Positions 51,029 through 60,088 of a DNA stretch of 64,000 nucleotides are shown here, piece after piece (the first letter of the stretch is position 1; every line of letters starts with the position of its first letter). Source of the DNA: UBA3700 sp963592135 (GTDB lineage Bacteria; Bacillota; Clostridia; Christensenellales; UBA3700); the NCBI GenBank assembly GCA_963592135.1, contig CAVAVP010000031.1, positions 1 to 64,000 on the forward strand, written 5' to 3'. The notes under the pieces were generated by a model, which was given only the letters and a program-made list of their open reading frames with translations, did not search any database and was not told the DNA's origin. The position numbers and the translations under genes are program-made.

Positions 51029-52672
51029 TTATTCTTTAATTATTTTTCCATTTTGAATATCAAAAGAGAAAGACTGAGCAATGCCATTAATTGTGTATTC
51101 AATAGAAATAACAGTAGGTGTAATGTATTCGGCATCTAGAACTTCTATATCATCTCTTTGGAAAGAAGTTTTTAAATGATTTAATTGTGTTTCGTTGTAT
51201 GTTCCGATATTGTCTGAAACAAATAATACACCACCGAAAATTTTATTTACATCGGCTATGATTTCTTTTTGTTCGTCATTTAATTTAATATTATAATCTC
51301 TAATAAAGAATACATCAGGATCATTTACGAAGGCTCTTCCATTTAGATGTCTTCTAAAAATTGTACAGTTTATTGTGTTTATAGTAGATACTTTTTCTCT
51401 ATGTAAAAGTTTGTCCAAGAAAGATTCTTGCCATTGAAGATTTACATCTGCTCCAATTCTACAGAAATCAACTTTGCCAAAACAAGCCCCAAGAGGAACA
51501 CCGCATCCTAAAATAAGTTTATTTCCAACGCAAGCTCTAATAAAATCCATAGCCTCACACATTATTTGACCACGAGATTTATTTTGTCTTGGAATCATAC
51601 ATGTAGCATATAGGAAATCTAGTTTAACTAAATCGAAATTCCACTTATTTAATATTGTATCAAAAACTTCTTTTAGATATTCTTGAACTTCTTTATTTAA
51701 AAAGTCTAGTGCATAAAAGCCAAGTGGATTCCAGTTTAAACCTGCATGAATAGGGGATCCATCTTTGTTTCTTAAAATCCAATTAGGATGCTCTTTATAT
51801 AAATTGGAAGATTTTATTACTCCAAAAGGAGCAAGCCATAATCCCGCTTTTATGCCTTGAGCGTGAATCCTATCCGTAAGTTCTCTCATGTCTCCAAATT
51901 GAGGCTTAACTGAAAGCCAATCGCCAACGGCTTGTTGGTATCCATCATCTATTTGGAAAAAGTCTGGGGTAATATTTGCATTTTTAAAACTATCTAAGTC
52001 TTGTTCTATATTTTCTCTTGTAACTTTAGTGTAATAGTTATACCAAGAGGTGTATCCTGTAGCATTTTTCATTCTAAGAGCCGGAAGATTTTGCAATGAG
52101 AAATATCTATCAAAAACTTCGTCATATTCGCCAATGAAATATCCTAAATTTAAGATTTCATATGGAGTACTGATTTTAACACCTTCTAACTCTTTTGTTA
52201 TACTAATTGAATTTTTCTTACTATTTATAGAGATTATCGTAAAGCCATACTTTTCAGTCATTGAACCATAAAGGTATACTTTGTTTAAATCTCTAATATA
52301 TGCATAAGTAAATCCATGAAAACAACCTTTCTCTTTTGGATATTTTATAAAATTTTCATCGCCATAAGCTTTTATATAAGGGCAAATTTTACTAAGAAAT
52401 GAAGATTTTGGTAATTTTTCATTAATTGAAAACTCTTTAGAATCTGTCCATGATTGATATCCGTTCACAAAAATCTTAGTTTGTGGTGTAAATAAATGAG
52501 TAGCCTCAAAATAAACATGTAAATTTGAAATTTCAGTTTTTGGATAAATCACAGCCTTAAAAATTTCTTCTTTGACAGATGTAACTATATCAAAGTGTTC
52601 ATTAGATAATGAGTCTGTTTCATGCTTAATTCCGTTTGCAGTGTAGATGATTCTATACTTAAAAGTTTTCAT
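51029..52672 (-). CDS. glycoside hydrolase family 36 alpha-galactosidase-like
   Basis: The 547-residue protein has the GH36 TIM barrel: GYTSWYNYYTKV, DFFQIDDGYQQAVGDWL, GLWLAPFGV, NPLGFYALDF, the nucleophile Asp in FDLVKLDFLYAT, and the acid/base Asp in FCRIGADVNLQW. It is shorter than most GH36 enzymes (about 700), with a reduced N-terminal beta-sandwich. No signal peptide is seen, so it would act on imported alpha-galactosides. A GGGGAAA box precedes the ATG. It stands alone. Confidence 0.88.
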   Translation of the reverse strand: MKTFKYRIIYTANGIKHETDSLSNEHFDIVTSVKEEIFKAVIYPKTEISNLHVYFEATHLFTPQTKIFVNGYQSWTDSKEFSINEKLPKSSFLSKICPYIKAYGDENFIKYPKEKGCFHGFTYAYIRDLNKVYLYGSMTEKYGFTIISINSKKNSISITKELEGVKISTPYEILNLGYFIGEYDEVFDRYFSLQNLPALRMKNATGYTSWYNYYTKVTRENIEQDLDSFKNANITPDFFQIDDGYQQAVGDWLSVKPQFGDMRELTDRIHAQGIKAGLWLAPFGVIKSSNLYKEHPNWILRNKDGSPIHAGLNWNPLGFYALDFLNKEVQEYLKEVFDTILNKWNFDLVKLDFLYATCMIPRQNKSRGQIMCEAMDFIRACVGNKLILGCGVPLGACFGKVDFCRIGADVNLQWQESFLDKLLHREKVSTINTINCTIFRRHLNGRAFVNDPDVFFIRDYNIKLNDEQKEIIADVNKIFGGVLFVSDNIGTYNETQLNHLKTSFQRDDIEVLDAEYITPTVISIEYTINGIAQSFSFDIQNGKIIKE

Positions 52673-52809
52673 TGTATTTCCCCTTATAACAAAGGATTTG
52701 CCTTTGTGTCTATTATTACAATAGCACGAAATCTTTTTAAAAAAAAATATTTAATTTTGTAAAATTAAAAAAAAATTTGAAAAATTATTTTAAAAAATTT
52801 AAATTATTC

Positions 52810-52838
52810 TTGACAATATCGATATTACCTAATATATT
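52810..52838 (+). promoter_or_regulatory. fur/rubrerythrin promoter with palindrome
   Basis: TTGACA (52810-52815), 17 nt, TATATT (52833-52838). The 12-bp palindrome AATATCGATATT (52815-52826) abuts the -35 box and could be the operator of the Fur-family protein. The predicted start site falls on or next to the ATG at 52845, with no Shine-Dalgarno box. Confidence 0.6.
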
Positions 52839-52844
52839 ATAAGT

Positions 52845-53270
52845 ATGAGATATTCAGTTAAGCGAAATACAATACTAGAAAATTTACAAAACTTGAAAAC
52901 GCATCCGACTGCAGAGGATATTGAGCAAATTTGTAAAGATATACATGTTTCGACTCCAACTGTCTATAGAAATATGAGCCAACTTGAAGAAGAGGGAGTT
53001 GTGCAAAGAATATGCACCCCTTTTGGAAAAGAAAGATATGATGGCGATGTCTCATGGCATAATCATGTAATATGTCCGGTGTGTGGAAAAATAACAGATG
53101 TGCCAATTTCTAAAGAAGTGAAGGAGCTTTTAGAGAAGGAAAATCTAGATAATGGATATAGTAAAGCAAATGTTGTTTTCTATAAAAATTGTGATGGTTG
53201 TGATTCTTTAAAAACTAAATATAATTTAAACAAAAAAAATAAAAAAACGGAGGATTTTAAAAATGGCTAA
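52845..53270 (+). CDS. Fur-family regulator (PerR-like)
   Basis: The 141-residue protein has a winged helix (STPTVYRNMSQLEEEG) and the dimerisation domain with RYDGDVSWHNHVICPVCG. Structural Zn ligands are Cys77/Cys80 and Cys116/Cys119. His72 and His74 lie in the regulatory metal region. Overlap by 8 nt with a rubrerythrin gene argues for a peroxide sensor (PerR) rather than an iron sensor; this is inference. It is probably autoregulated through the palindrome at its promoter and may be translated from a leaderless mRNA. Confidence 0.88.
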   Translation: MRYSVKRNTILENLQNLKTHPTAEDIEQICKDIHVSTPTVYRNMSQLEEEGVVQRICTPFGKERYDGDVSWHNHVICPVCGKITDVPISKEVKELLEKENLDNGYSKANVVFYKNCDGCDSLKTKYNLNKKNKKTEDFKNG

Positions 53271-53814
53271 GTATGTTTGCCCTGTATGTGGTTACACACA
53301 TGAAGGTGATTCTGCTCCTGAAAAATGCCCATTGTGTGGAGCTTCTGGTGCAAAATTCACAAAAGTAGATGATTCTGGAAAATTAGATCTTGCTGACGAA
53401 CATAAAGTAGGTTCAGCTAAAGATTTAGATCCAAGAGTTGTAGAAGATTTAAGAAGCAATTTTCAAGGAGAATGTTCTGAGGTAGGAATGTATCTTGCTA
53501 TGTCTAGACAAGCAGATAGAGAGGGTTATCCTGAAATTGCGGAGGCTTTTAAAAGATATGCGTTAGAGGAAGCTGAGCATGCAGCAAAGTTTGCTGAACT
53601 TTTAGGTGAGGTTGTTACGGATTCTACAGAGAAAAATCTTAAGATGAGAATAGATGCAGAAGTTGGAGCCTGTGCTGGAAAGAAAGCATTAGCAAAACTT
53701 GCAAAAGAGTTAAATTATGATGCAGTTCATGACACAGTACATGAAATGGCTAAAGATGAAGCAAGGCATGGCTGTGGCTTTAATGGACTATATAATAGAT
53801 ACTTCAGAAAATAA
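53263..53814 (+). CDS. rubrerythrin with N-terminal rubredoxin domain
   Basis: The 183-residue protein begins with a rubredoxin-type Fe site (Cys6/Cys9 and Cys22/Cys25) followed by a ferritin-like diiron four-helix domain with Glu/His ligands in GECSEVGMYL, LEEAEHAAKF, EVGACAGKK and KDEARHGCG. This domain order is that of reverse rubrerythrins, the NADH-dependent peroxide and oxygen reductases of clostridia. Its ATG overlaps the Fur-family stop by 8 nt, with GGAGG upstream. A terminator follows. Confidence 0.93.
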   Translation: MAKYVCPVCGYTHEGDSAPEKCPLCGASGAKFTKVDDSGKLDLADEHKVGSAKDLDPRVVEDLRSNFQGECSEVGMYLAMSRQADREGYPEIAEAFKRYALEEAEHAAKFAELLGEVVTDSTEKNLKMRIDAEVGACAGKKALAKLAKELNYDAVHDTVHEMAKDEARHGCGFNGLYNRYFRK

Positions 53815-53839
53815 TAAAATAACAACTTAAAATTAACTG

Positions 53840-53866
53840 GCCTATCTTAAAAAAGATAGGCTTTTT
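53840..53866 (+). terminator. intrinsic terminator after rubrerythrin
   Basis: GCCTATCTT and AAGATAGGC form a perfect 9-bp stem around AAAA, followed by TTTTTC. Confidence 0.9.
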
Positions 53867-53950
53867 CTTTATTAAAAATATTGAAAAAGCATTGCTATTT
53901 TGATATAGTTAAATAGTTATTTTTTATATTGATTAATTAAAGGAGCACGT

Positions 53951-55426
53951 ATGTATAAAATTGGTTTTGATAGTGACAAATATCTAAAGATGCAATCGGA
54001 AAAAATTCAAGAAAGAATTAATAAGTTTGGTGGAAAACTATACATAGAGTTTGGTGGTAAATTATTTGATGATTTTCACGCCTCGCGAGTGCTACCTGGG
54101 TTTGCTCCAGATAACAAAATAAAAATGTTGTCTAAATTAAAAGAAGATGCTGAAATAGTTATTGCAGTTAGTGCTATTGATATAGCTAAAAATAAGATTA
54201 GAGCCGACTATGGTATAACATATGAAGAAGATGTTATAAGACTTGCTAAAATATTTAAGTCGTACGGCTTATATGTGGGTTCAATTGTAATTACAAAATT
54301 CACAGAAGATAACGAACAAGCAAAGACATATCAAACAAAATTAGAAAAATTAGGTTTTAAAGTATATAGACATTATCCAATAAAAGGATATCCAACAAAT
54401 ACCTCATTTATTGTATCTGATGAAGGTTATGGCAAGAATGATTATATTGAAACTACAAGAAAACTTGTAATAGTTACAGCGCCAGGTCCTGGTTCTGGTA
54501 AAATGGCTACTTGCCTATCTCAGCTTTATCATGAAAATAAGAGAGGTAATAAAGTTGGTTATGCAAAATATGAAACATTCCCAATTTGGAATTTACCATT
54601 AAATCATGAAGTAAATATCGCTTATGAGGCAGCGACAGCAGATTTGAATGATGTTAACATGATAGATCCATGGCATTTAGCGGCATATGGTGAAACAACA
54701 GTTAACTATAATAGAGATGTTGAAATATTCCCGGTGCTTAATGCTATGTTTGAAAAGATACTGGGCGAATCTCCATATAAGTCACCAACAGATATGGGTG
54801 TAAATATGGCAGGTTTTGGAATTTGTGATGATGCAGTATGCAGGGAAGCTTCAGCTCAGGAAGTTGTAAGAAGATACTATAAGGCTTTAGAGAATGAAAG
54901 AAGAAATAATTTAGAGCCAAATGAATCTGAAAAAATTTTATTAATAATGAATAAAGCTGGAATATCTCCAGAAATTAGAAAAACAATAAAGATTGCAAAT
55001 GATTATTCAAGCGAATTAAACTGCCCATGTGCTGCACTTGAACTTCCTGACGGAACTATAATAAAAGGCAAGACCTCGGATGTTTTTGGGTGCTCAGCTG
55101 GTTTAGTTTTAAATGCTTTAAAACATTTAGCAGGAATTGATCAAGAAATAGATGTTTTATCTAGAAGAAGTTTAACTCCAATTCAATCATTAAAAAAGAA
55201 CTATTTAGGAAGCAAAAATCCAAGACTTCATATAGATGAGATGTTAATTGCTTTATCTACATCTGCTTCAACAAACGAAAAAGCAGCAAAAGTTTTGGAA
55301 CAAATTCCTAATTTAAAAAACAGCGAAGTTCACACATCAGTTTTGCTTGCTAGAAATGATGAAAAAGTATTTAGAAAATTAGGCATCAATTTAACCAGTG
55401 AACCTGTTTTTGAAAATAAAATATAA
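53951..55426 (+). CDS. DUF1846 (UPF0371) family protein
   Basis: The 491-residue protein begins KIGFDSDKYLKMQSEKIQER and includes KLYIEFGGKLFDDFHASRVLPGF, VITAPGPGSGKMATCLSQLYH (a P-loop-like segment) and DPWHLAAYGETTVNYNRD, all characteristic of DUF1846. Length is typical (~495). Structures of the family exist but no function is agreed; a nucleotide-binding role is suggested by the PGPGSGK loop. AAAGGAG precedes the ATG. It is monocistronic, followed by a terminator. Confidence 0.92.
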   Translation: MYKIGFDSDKYLKMQSEKIQERINKFGGKLYIEFGGKLFDDFHASRVLPGFAPDNKIKMLSKLKEDAEIVIAVSAIDIAKNKIRADYGITYEEDVIRLAKIFKSYGLYVGSIVITKFTEDNEQAKTYQTKLEKLGFKVYRHYPIKGYPTNTSFIVSDEGYGKNDYIETTRKLVIVTAPGPGSGKMATCLSQLYHENKRGNKVGYAKYETFPIWNLPLNHEVNIAYEAATADLNDVNMIDPWHLAAYGETTVNYNRDVEIFPVLNAMFEKILGESPYKSPTDMGVNMAGFGICDDAVCREASAQEVVRRYYKALENERRNNLEPNESEKILLIMNKAGISPEIRKTIKIANDYSSELNCPCAALELPDGTIIKGKTSDVFGCSAGLVLNALKHLAGIDQEIDVLSRRSLTPIQSLKKNYLGSKNPRLHIDEMLIALSTSASTNEKAAKVLEQIPNLKNSEVHTSVLLARNDEKVFRKLGINLTSEPVFENKI

Positions 55427-55450
55427 ACATATAAATTGTTAAGTAAATTA

Positions 55451-55484
55451 GGGCTATTTCGTTTAAGGAATAGCCTATTTATTT
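55451..55484 (+). terminator. intrinsic terminator after DUF1846 gene
   Basis: GGCTATT (55452-55458) and AATAGCC (55469-55475), extended by two pairs, with a following T-rich tail ATTTATTTTC. Confidence 0.7.
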
Positions 55485-55551
55485 TCTTTTAATATTTTTA
55501 ATATTATGGTATAATCAACAATAATATAAATAAACAAAAAAGGGATTAATT

Positions 55552-57090
55552 ATGAGTGATGGATTAAAACTAAATTACAAAAGAACTTTAAAAGTTGGTT
55601 TTGCATTTATGGGCATAATGCTGTTTTGGGAAGTATATGACTATATAATGCCACTTATTTTAGCAAATTATTTTGGATTATCTGCTGCCGAATATGGAAT
55701 TATTATGGGACTAGATAATCTTTTAGCAATATTTTTATTACCATTCTTTGGTTCATTAAGTGACAAAGCAGTTAAGGCTAAAATGGGTAGACGAACACAT
55801 TTTATTTTTTGGGGTTCAATAGCAGCAGCCGTGTCAGTTGTGTTTTTGATGATATCAGAATTTTTGCAATATGAAAAAATTATGGGTACAGCAGTTGCAA
55901 GTTTACAAGATTTAGATGCAAAAGCTAATGCACTTGAAATTCAAGATATTGTAAATAATTTAATATCAAATGGCTATGTAAATAGTAGTTGGGCAACAAC
56001 TTGGATGGTAGGAGATGTAACTTCTAATATAACAACTATTCAAACCGAGGCGGCTCGTTCTGTTATGGCAGCAAATCCTATATATCTAGTTTTATTTATA
56101 ATTGCTCTTTTATGCGTGTTGGTTTCTATGGCATCATATAGATCTCCAGCTATTGCTTTAATGCCAGATGTAACGCCAAAACCATTAAGATCGCAAGCGA
56201 ATGCTTTGATTACCTTAATGGGTGGTGTAGGTGGAGCGTTATCTATTTTGGTTTATATGATATTTGGTTCTAAAAAATATGAAACACACTTTGCTTTATG
56301 GGGAGTAACTGCAGGATTATTGCTAGTTGTACTTGTCTTATATATGTTCCTTGTCAAGGAAAAGCAATTTGTTCAAGATAGATTAGATGAAGAAGAAAAG
56401 TATGGTGTAGTAGATGAGGAAGAGGAAGAGTCAAAACATGGACAAACAAAACTTCCAAAAGAAAAATTTGTTTCTTTAATCCTTATAATGGCAACAGTAT
56501 TTTTATGGTTTATGGGATATAACTGTGTAAGATCTCATATGTCAGTGTATTGTACAAATTACTTACAAATACCACAAAAGGTTGTAACAATTGTTAATTT
56601 AGCAAATGGTATTGGTGGTGCTGTAGCATTAATTCCGTGTGCATTTTTGGCTGGCAAGATTGGAAGAAGAAAAACAATATTTTTGGGATTGATACTCGCA
56701 TCGTTAACTTATATTCCATGTTTCTTTATGACAGCTGCAACTCCAGGTGTTAGTATAATTTTCCCAATATGTTTTATTCTATCTGGATTTGGCATGGTAT
56801 TTGTAAACGTAAATACACTTCCAATGGTTACAGAGTTATCAAAGGGAAGTAATGTTGGAAAATATACAGGATATTATTATGTTGCAACAATGACAGCTCA
56901 AGCTATAACTCCATTCGTAGCAGGGCTAATTATGGAAATTGATGGTTACAATACATATAAATATTTATTTGTGTACGCAATAAGTTTTGTTATATTGGCT
57001 ATGATTACAGCAAGTCAAATCAAGTATGGTGATTCGAAAGCCGGAAAGATGAGCGCAGTTGAAATTATTAATCAAGCAGGGGAAGACTAA
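55552..57090 (+). CDS. MFS transporter (GPH/SLC45-like)
   Basis: The 512-residue protein has about 12 membrane segments, the MFS loop motif GSLSDKAVKAKMGRRTHF between TM2 and TM3, an acidic cytosolic centre (about residues 275-305) and FLAGKIGRRKTIFLG in the second half. The pattern is closest to glycoside-pentoside-hexuronide cation symporters and SLC45 sucrose transporters. A long extracytosolic insertion lies between TM3 and TM4 (about 105-170). It is the first gene of an operon with a membrane MBL protein and a ProB-like kinase. The substrate is unknown; a sugar is the family norm. Confidence 0.85.
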   Translation: MSDGLKLNYKRTLKVGFAFMGIMLFWEVYDYIMPLILANYFGLSAAEYGIIMGLDNLLAIFLLPFFGSLSDKAVKAKMGRRTHFIFWGSIAAAVSVVFLMISEFLQYEKIMGTAVASLQDLDAKANALEIQDIVNNLISNGYVNSSWATTWMVGDVTSNITTIQTEAARSVMAANPIYLVLFIIALLCVLVSMASYRSPAIALMPDVTPKPLRSQANALITLMGGVGGALSILVYMIFGSKKYETHFALWGVTAGLLLVVLVLYMFLVKEKQFVQDRLDEEEKYGVVDEEEEESKHGQTKLPKEKFVSLILIMATVFLWFMGYNCVRSHMSVYCTNYLQIPQKVVTIVNLANGIGGAVALIPCAFLAGKIGRRKTIFLGLILASLTYIPCFFMTAATPGVSIIFPICFILSGFGMVFVNVNTLPMVTELSKGSNVGKYTGYYYVATMTAQAITPFVAGLIMEIDGYNTYKYLFVYAISFVILAMITASQIKYGDSKAGKMSAVEIINQAGED

Positions 57091-57091
57091 G

Positions 57092-58561
57092 ATGGCAAAT
57101 TCTAAAAAGAAAAAGAGTGAAAAAAATATAGAAGACAAAGTTCAAGATTCTATAAAGAAAAACGTAAAAAAAAGTGCTAAAAAAACAGTAAAAAAAGCAG
57201 CTAAAGGTAATAAACAAGCAATAGTTGCTATAGTTGCTGTAGTAATTGTTATAGTTGTTGCAGCCGTTGCTTTATATTTTATTAATCCAGATATTTATAA
57301 AGAAATATTCTCTTTAATGGCTGGAAGTGGTGAAATAGAACAAGATACAACAATTACAACAAATGATGGTACATCGATTAAGCCAAGTGAACCAAAAAGC
57401 GATGGAACAAGAACTGCAAATGCTGGAATTACAACATACACAGTAAACTCAGGCGATCTTGCTATGTATATGTTAGATGTAGGCCAGGGAGATTGTATAT
57501 ATATTGAATTCCCAGATGGTAAAGATATGATTATAGATTCGGGTAATGCAGGGGGTAAGAATTTTTCATCTTATAATGGTGGAGAAGCATATGCTAATTT
57601 AGAAACGCTGGTTTCTGATGATACAATAGATTATCTAATGGTAACTCATACCGATCAAGACCATATTTCGTTTATGGATGACGTTATTAACAATTACCAA
57701 ATTAATCATATTTATATGCCAAATGTATTATCTGAACATAAAAATACAACTGCAGCAAGTTTAGATGTGAGTAAACTTTCGTTATTTACAGACGAGGACA
57801 CAATTACGACTGAAGTTTATTCTGCATTTTTTATTGCTGCTTTAACTGAGCCAAGTTGTGATATTAAATTAAATATAGGCAACTTCACAATATCCGGAAG
57901 CGGTTGGAGTATAGATTTCTTCTGTTTTACCTCTGAAGAATGGACCGAAAATACATTAAAAGATGCTCATGAAAAGAATGCAGTTTCTCCAGTTGGAATA
58001 CTTTCTTGTAATGGAAGAAAAATAGTTTTAACAGGGGATTCAAATGAAGAAAACGAACCAGGTGCATTAAAGAAGATTAAAGCTTTTTATGGGGTAGACA
58101 AACTAGATTGTGATGTGTTAAAGGTAGGACATCATGGATCAGAGACATCCTCAATGACAGAATTTTTGGATTTCTTTAGTTGTGAGTATGCTATGATTGG
58201 TTGTAATGCTGATGGAAACACTTTTGAACATCCAAGATATAACACGCTTGTTAGACTTGCTAGAAGAAATATGAATCTTTATAGAACAGATTTAAATGGA
58301 TGTATGTTACTAATTATAAGCAGCGATGGTGCTATTTCGTTTAAGACAGAATATAGTGTAGACAATGAAACGTTATGGAGTGGACTTTGTCAAAAAATTA
58401 ATGAAACCGGCACTAAACAAGAAACGGATGATTACATTATCTATAATGGTGAATATGCAAAAGATGAAGAAAATAAAACTATTTATATAAAATTAGTTGC
58501 TACAGCAACAAGTAAGGAAATTTATTTAGATAAATTATCTTATAGTAAAGATTTTTCATAA
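57092..58561 (+). CDS. membrane-anchored ComEC-like metallo-beta-lactamase protein
   Basis: The 489-residue protein has a Lys-rich N-terminus (residues 1-42), one membrane segment (about 43-64) and an extracytosolic domain. That domain starts MLDVGQGDCIYIEF, has the metal motif THTDQDHISF, then VLTGDSNEEN and VGHHGSETSS, as in the C-terminal hydrolase of ComEC/Rec2. No competence channel domain is present. ATG 57092 follows the MFS stop by 1 nt with GGGGAAG ahead; an in-frame ATG at 57059 lies inside the MFS gene and gives a poorer N-terminus. It is probably a surface phosphodiesterase or nuclease; that is inference. Confidence 0.82.
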   Translation: MANSKKKKSEKNIEDKVQDSIKKNVKKSAKKTVKKAAKGNKQAIVAIVAVVIVIVVAAVALYFINPDIYKEIFSLMAGSGEIEQDTTITTNDGTSIKPSEPKSDGTRTANAGITTYTVNSGDLAMYMLDVGQGDCIYIEFPDGKDMIIDSGNAGGKNFSSYNGGEAYANLETLVSDDTIDYLMVTHTDQDHISFMDDVINNYQINHIYMPNVLSEHKNTTAASLDVSKLSLFTDEDTITTEVYSAFFIAALTEPSCDIKLNIGNFTISGSGWSIDFFCFTSEEWTENTLKDAHEKNAVSPVGILSCNGRKIVLTGDSNEENEPGALKKIKAFYGVDKLDCDVLKVGHHGSETSSMTEFLDFFSCEYAMIGCNADGNTFEHPRYNTLVRLARRNMNLYRTDLNGCMLLIISSDGAISFKTEYSVDNETLWSGLCQKINETGTKQETDDYIIYNGEYAKDEENKTIYIKLVATATSKEIYLDKLSYSKDFS

Positions 58562-58569
58562 GGAGTATT

Positions 58570-59397
58570 ATGACGAGTTTTGATATAGAATTAGTAGGTA
58601 AAATAGGGTCTATGGCTCTTATAGATAAGAAAAATGGGCAAATGGACTATAACACCATTGCTAGAATTTCTAGAGAGTTAAAACCTGGCTATGTATGGGT
58701 TACATCTGGAGCTACCGAAATAGGAAGATTGGATTATATAAAAAGAAATGGATGTGAACTTACTGGAGATAGTCAAGCATGTAAAACAGATTATTCCGCT
58801 CAAGGTCAAACGATTTTAATGGACACATATAGACAATTTATAGATGCTAGATATTCTGTAAGACAAATACTAGTTGAAAATCAACATTTTAACGATAACG
58901 AAAAGAAGGAATATTTAAAATCTCTTTTACTTAGATGCCCAAAACAAAATGCAATACCAATTATTAACTATAACGATCCCTTGTCTCCCGAGGAAATTGT
59001 AAAGGTTGAGATAGAGGCCTTATTAAAGAAAGGACAAAAAGCAGTACATTTAGCAGATAATGATGAAACTGCAGCACAAGTGGCTCAACTTTTAAAATGT
59101 AAAAACTTACTTATATATACTTCCACAATTGGAATATATTCAAATCCAAAGGATGAAAGTTCATTGATAAAGGAAATTGTTGGGAAAGATTCATATGAGC
59201 TTTTAGAGGCTATTACAGAAGCTCAAAAAGCATGTAACGGAACTTCAAGAACAGGTTCTAATGGAGCGGGAGCAAAATTAGAATATATTAAAGGCCCTGC
59301 AGTAAATGGTACTAAAGTGTATATTGCAAGTCCTAAATATACAATAAAAGAAATTTTATCCGGTGATGCTCCTTGTACTAGAATACATATAAAATAA
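58570..59397 (+). CDS. amino-acid kinase family protein (glutamate 5-kinase-like)
   Basis: The 275-residue protein has the amino-acid kinase fold. LVGKIGSMALI stands at the N-terminal phosphate-binding position, then WVTSGATEIGR (ProB has VSSGAIAAG), IINYNDPLS, HLADNDETAAQVA (ProB ADNDxLSA) and GTSRTGSNGAGAKLEY. It resembles the kinase domain of ProB without a PUA domain. The N-terminal KxGS motif is altered from the usual KVGSS, and no proA is nearby, so proline synthesis is uncertain. It starts 8 nt after the MBL gene behind AAGGAG. Confidence 0.75.
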   Translation: MTSFDIELVGKIGSMALIDKKNGQMDYNTIARISRELKPGYVWVTSGATEIGRLDYIKRNGCELTGDSQACKTDYSAQGQTILMDTYRQFIDARYSVRQILVENQHFNDNEKKEYLKSLLLRCPKQNAIPIINYNDPLSPEEIVKVEIEALLKKGQKAVHLADNDETAAQVAQLLKCKNLLIYTSTIGIYSNPKDESSLIKEIVGKDSYELLEAITEAQKACNGTSRTGSNGAGAKLEYIKGPAVNGTKVYIASPKYTIKEILSGDAPCTRIHIK

Positions 59398-59416
59398 AAA
59401 ATTTGTATTATAAAAA

Positions 59417-59452
59417 TGAGGTAGTTTTAAATAAAACCACCTCAATTTTTTT
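59417..59452 (+). terminator. intrinsic terminator after ProB-like gene
   Basis: TGAGGTAGTTTT (59417-59428) and AAAACCACCTCA (59433-59444) form a stem with one mismatch and a 4-nt loop, followed by ATTTTTTT. Confidence 0.9.
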
Positions 59453-59466
59453 AGAAAGAAATTTTA

Positions 59467-59934
59467 TTATTCGCTAATTTCCACTTTGTTTCCATTCCAA
59501 GAATAAGAAATTGTAGACACATTATATGAAGCAATATTTGTTCTATCAAATTCGCTTGAATGAATTACTATATATACTTCATTTTTGTTTGCATTAAACA
59601 TTTTTTCTAAATCTAAAGTGATTTCAAATGAATAATTAGAATTAACTTGTAATTCTTCTTTTGTAACTTTTAATAATGTGTTTTCGGTATATGAATTACT
59701 TGTATATGGATAATCATAAGTGTATGTAATTATGTAATAATCTTTTAGACTTGAAGTATCATTATAAGTAATAGTGCCTTTTAATGTGTCATTGCTAGAT
59801 AAAGTGCTATTTCTAGTGTATTTTACAGTAACTGTATCGACATAAGATGTAATTTCAACTTTTGAACTACAGGAAACTAAAAATAAAGATAATAGAAGGA
59901 CTAGTAGTAGCGGCAATAATTTAAATTTTTTCAT
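59467..59934 (-). CDS. small lipoprotein of unknown function
   Basis: The 155-residue protein begins with a lipoprotein signal: MKKFK, a Leu-rich core, and lipobox LVSC at about residues 19-22, so Cys22 would be lipidated and the protein anchored outside the membrane. The mature part is rich in Ser, Thr and Tyr and predicted beta-stranded, perhaps an Ig-like domain (VTVKYTRNSTLSSNDTLKG). I do not recognise a family. It is alone between two terminators, with GGAGAAAAA before the ATG. Confidence 0.8.
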   Translation of the reverse strand: MKKFKLLPLLLVLLLSLFLVSCSSKVEITSYVDTVTVKYTRNSTLSSNDTLKGTITYNDTSSLKDYYIITYTYDYPYTSNSYTENTLLKVTKEELQVNSNYSFEITLDLEKMFNANKNEVYIVIHSSEFDRTNIASYNVSTISYSWNGNKVEISE

Positions 59935-60030
59935 TGGTTTTTCTCCTTTTTTTATGTTTTAACTATATCATTTAATAAATAAAATTAAAAGAACATAATA
60001 AAAAATTAGCAGAGAATATTTGTTCTAACA

Positions 60031-60068
60031 TAAAAAGTGGAACTTATAAGTTATATAAGTTCCACTTT
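60031..60068 (-). terminator. intrinsic terminator after nifJ
   Basis: AAAGTGGAACTTATA and its complement TATAAGTTCCACTTT (60034-60068) form a strong stem; on the minus strand it is followed by TTTTTA. Confidence 0.85.
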
Positions 60069-60088
60069 GATTTGTGTTTTAATAAGGA

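Noticed and set aside
57181..57330. Secreted-protein signal peptide in the ComEC-like MBL protein
   Set aside because: The hydrophobic segment starts near residue 43 after a long Lys-rich region and has no clear signal-peptidase site; a membrane anchor fits better.
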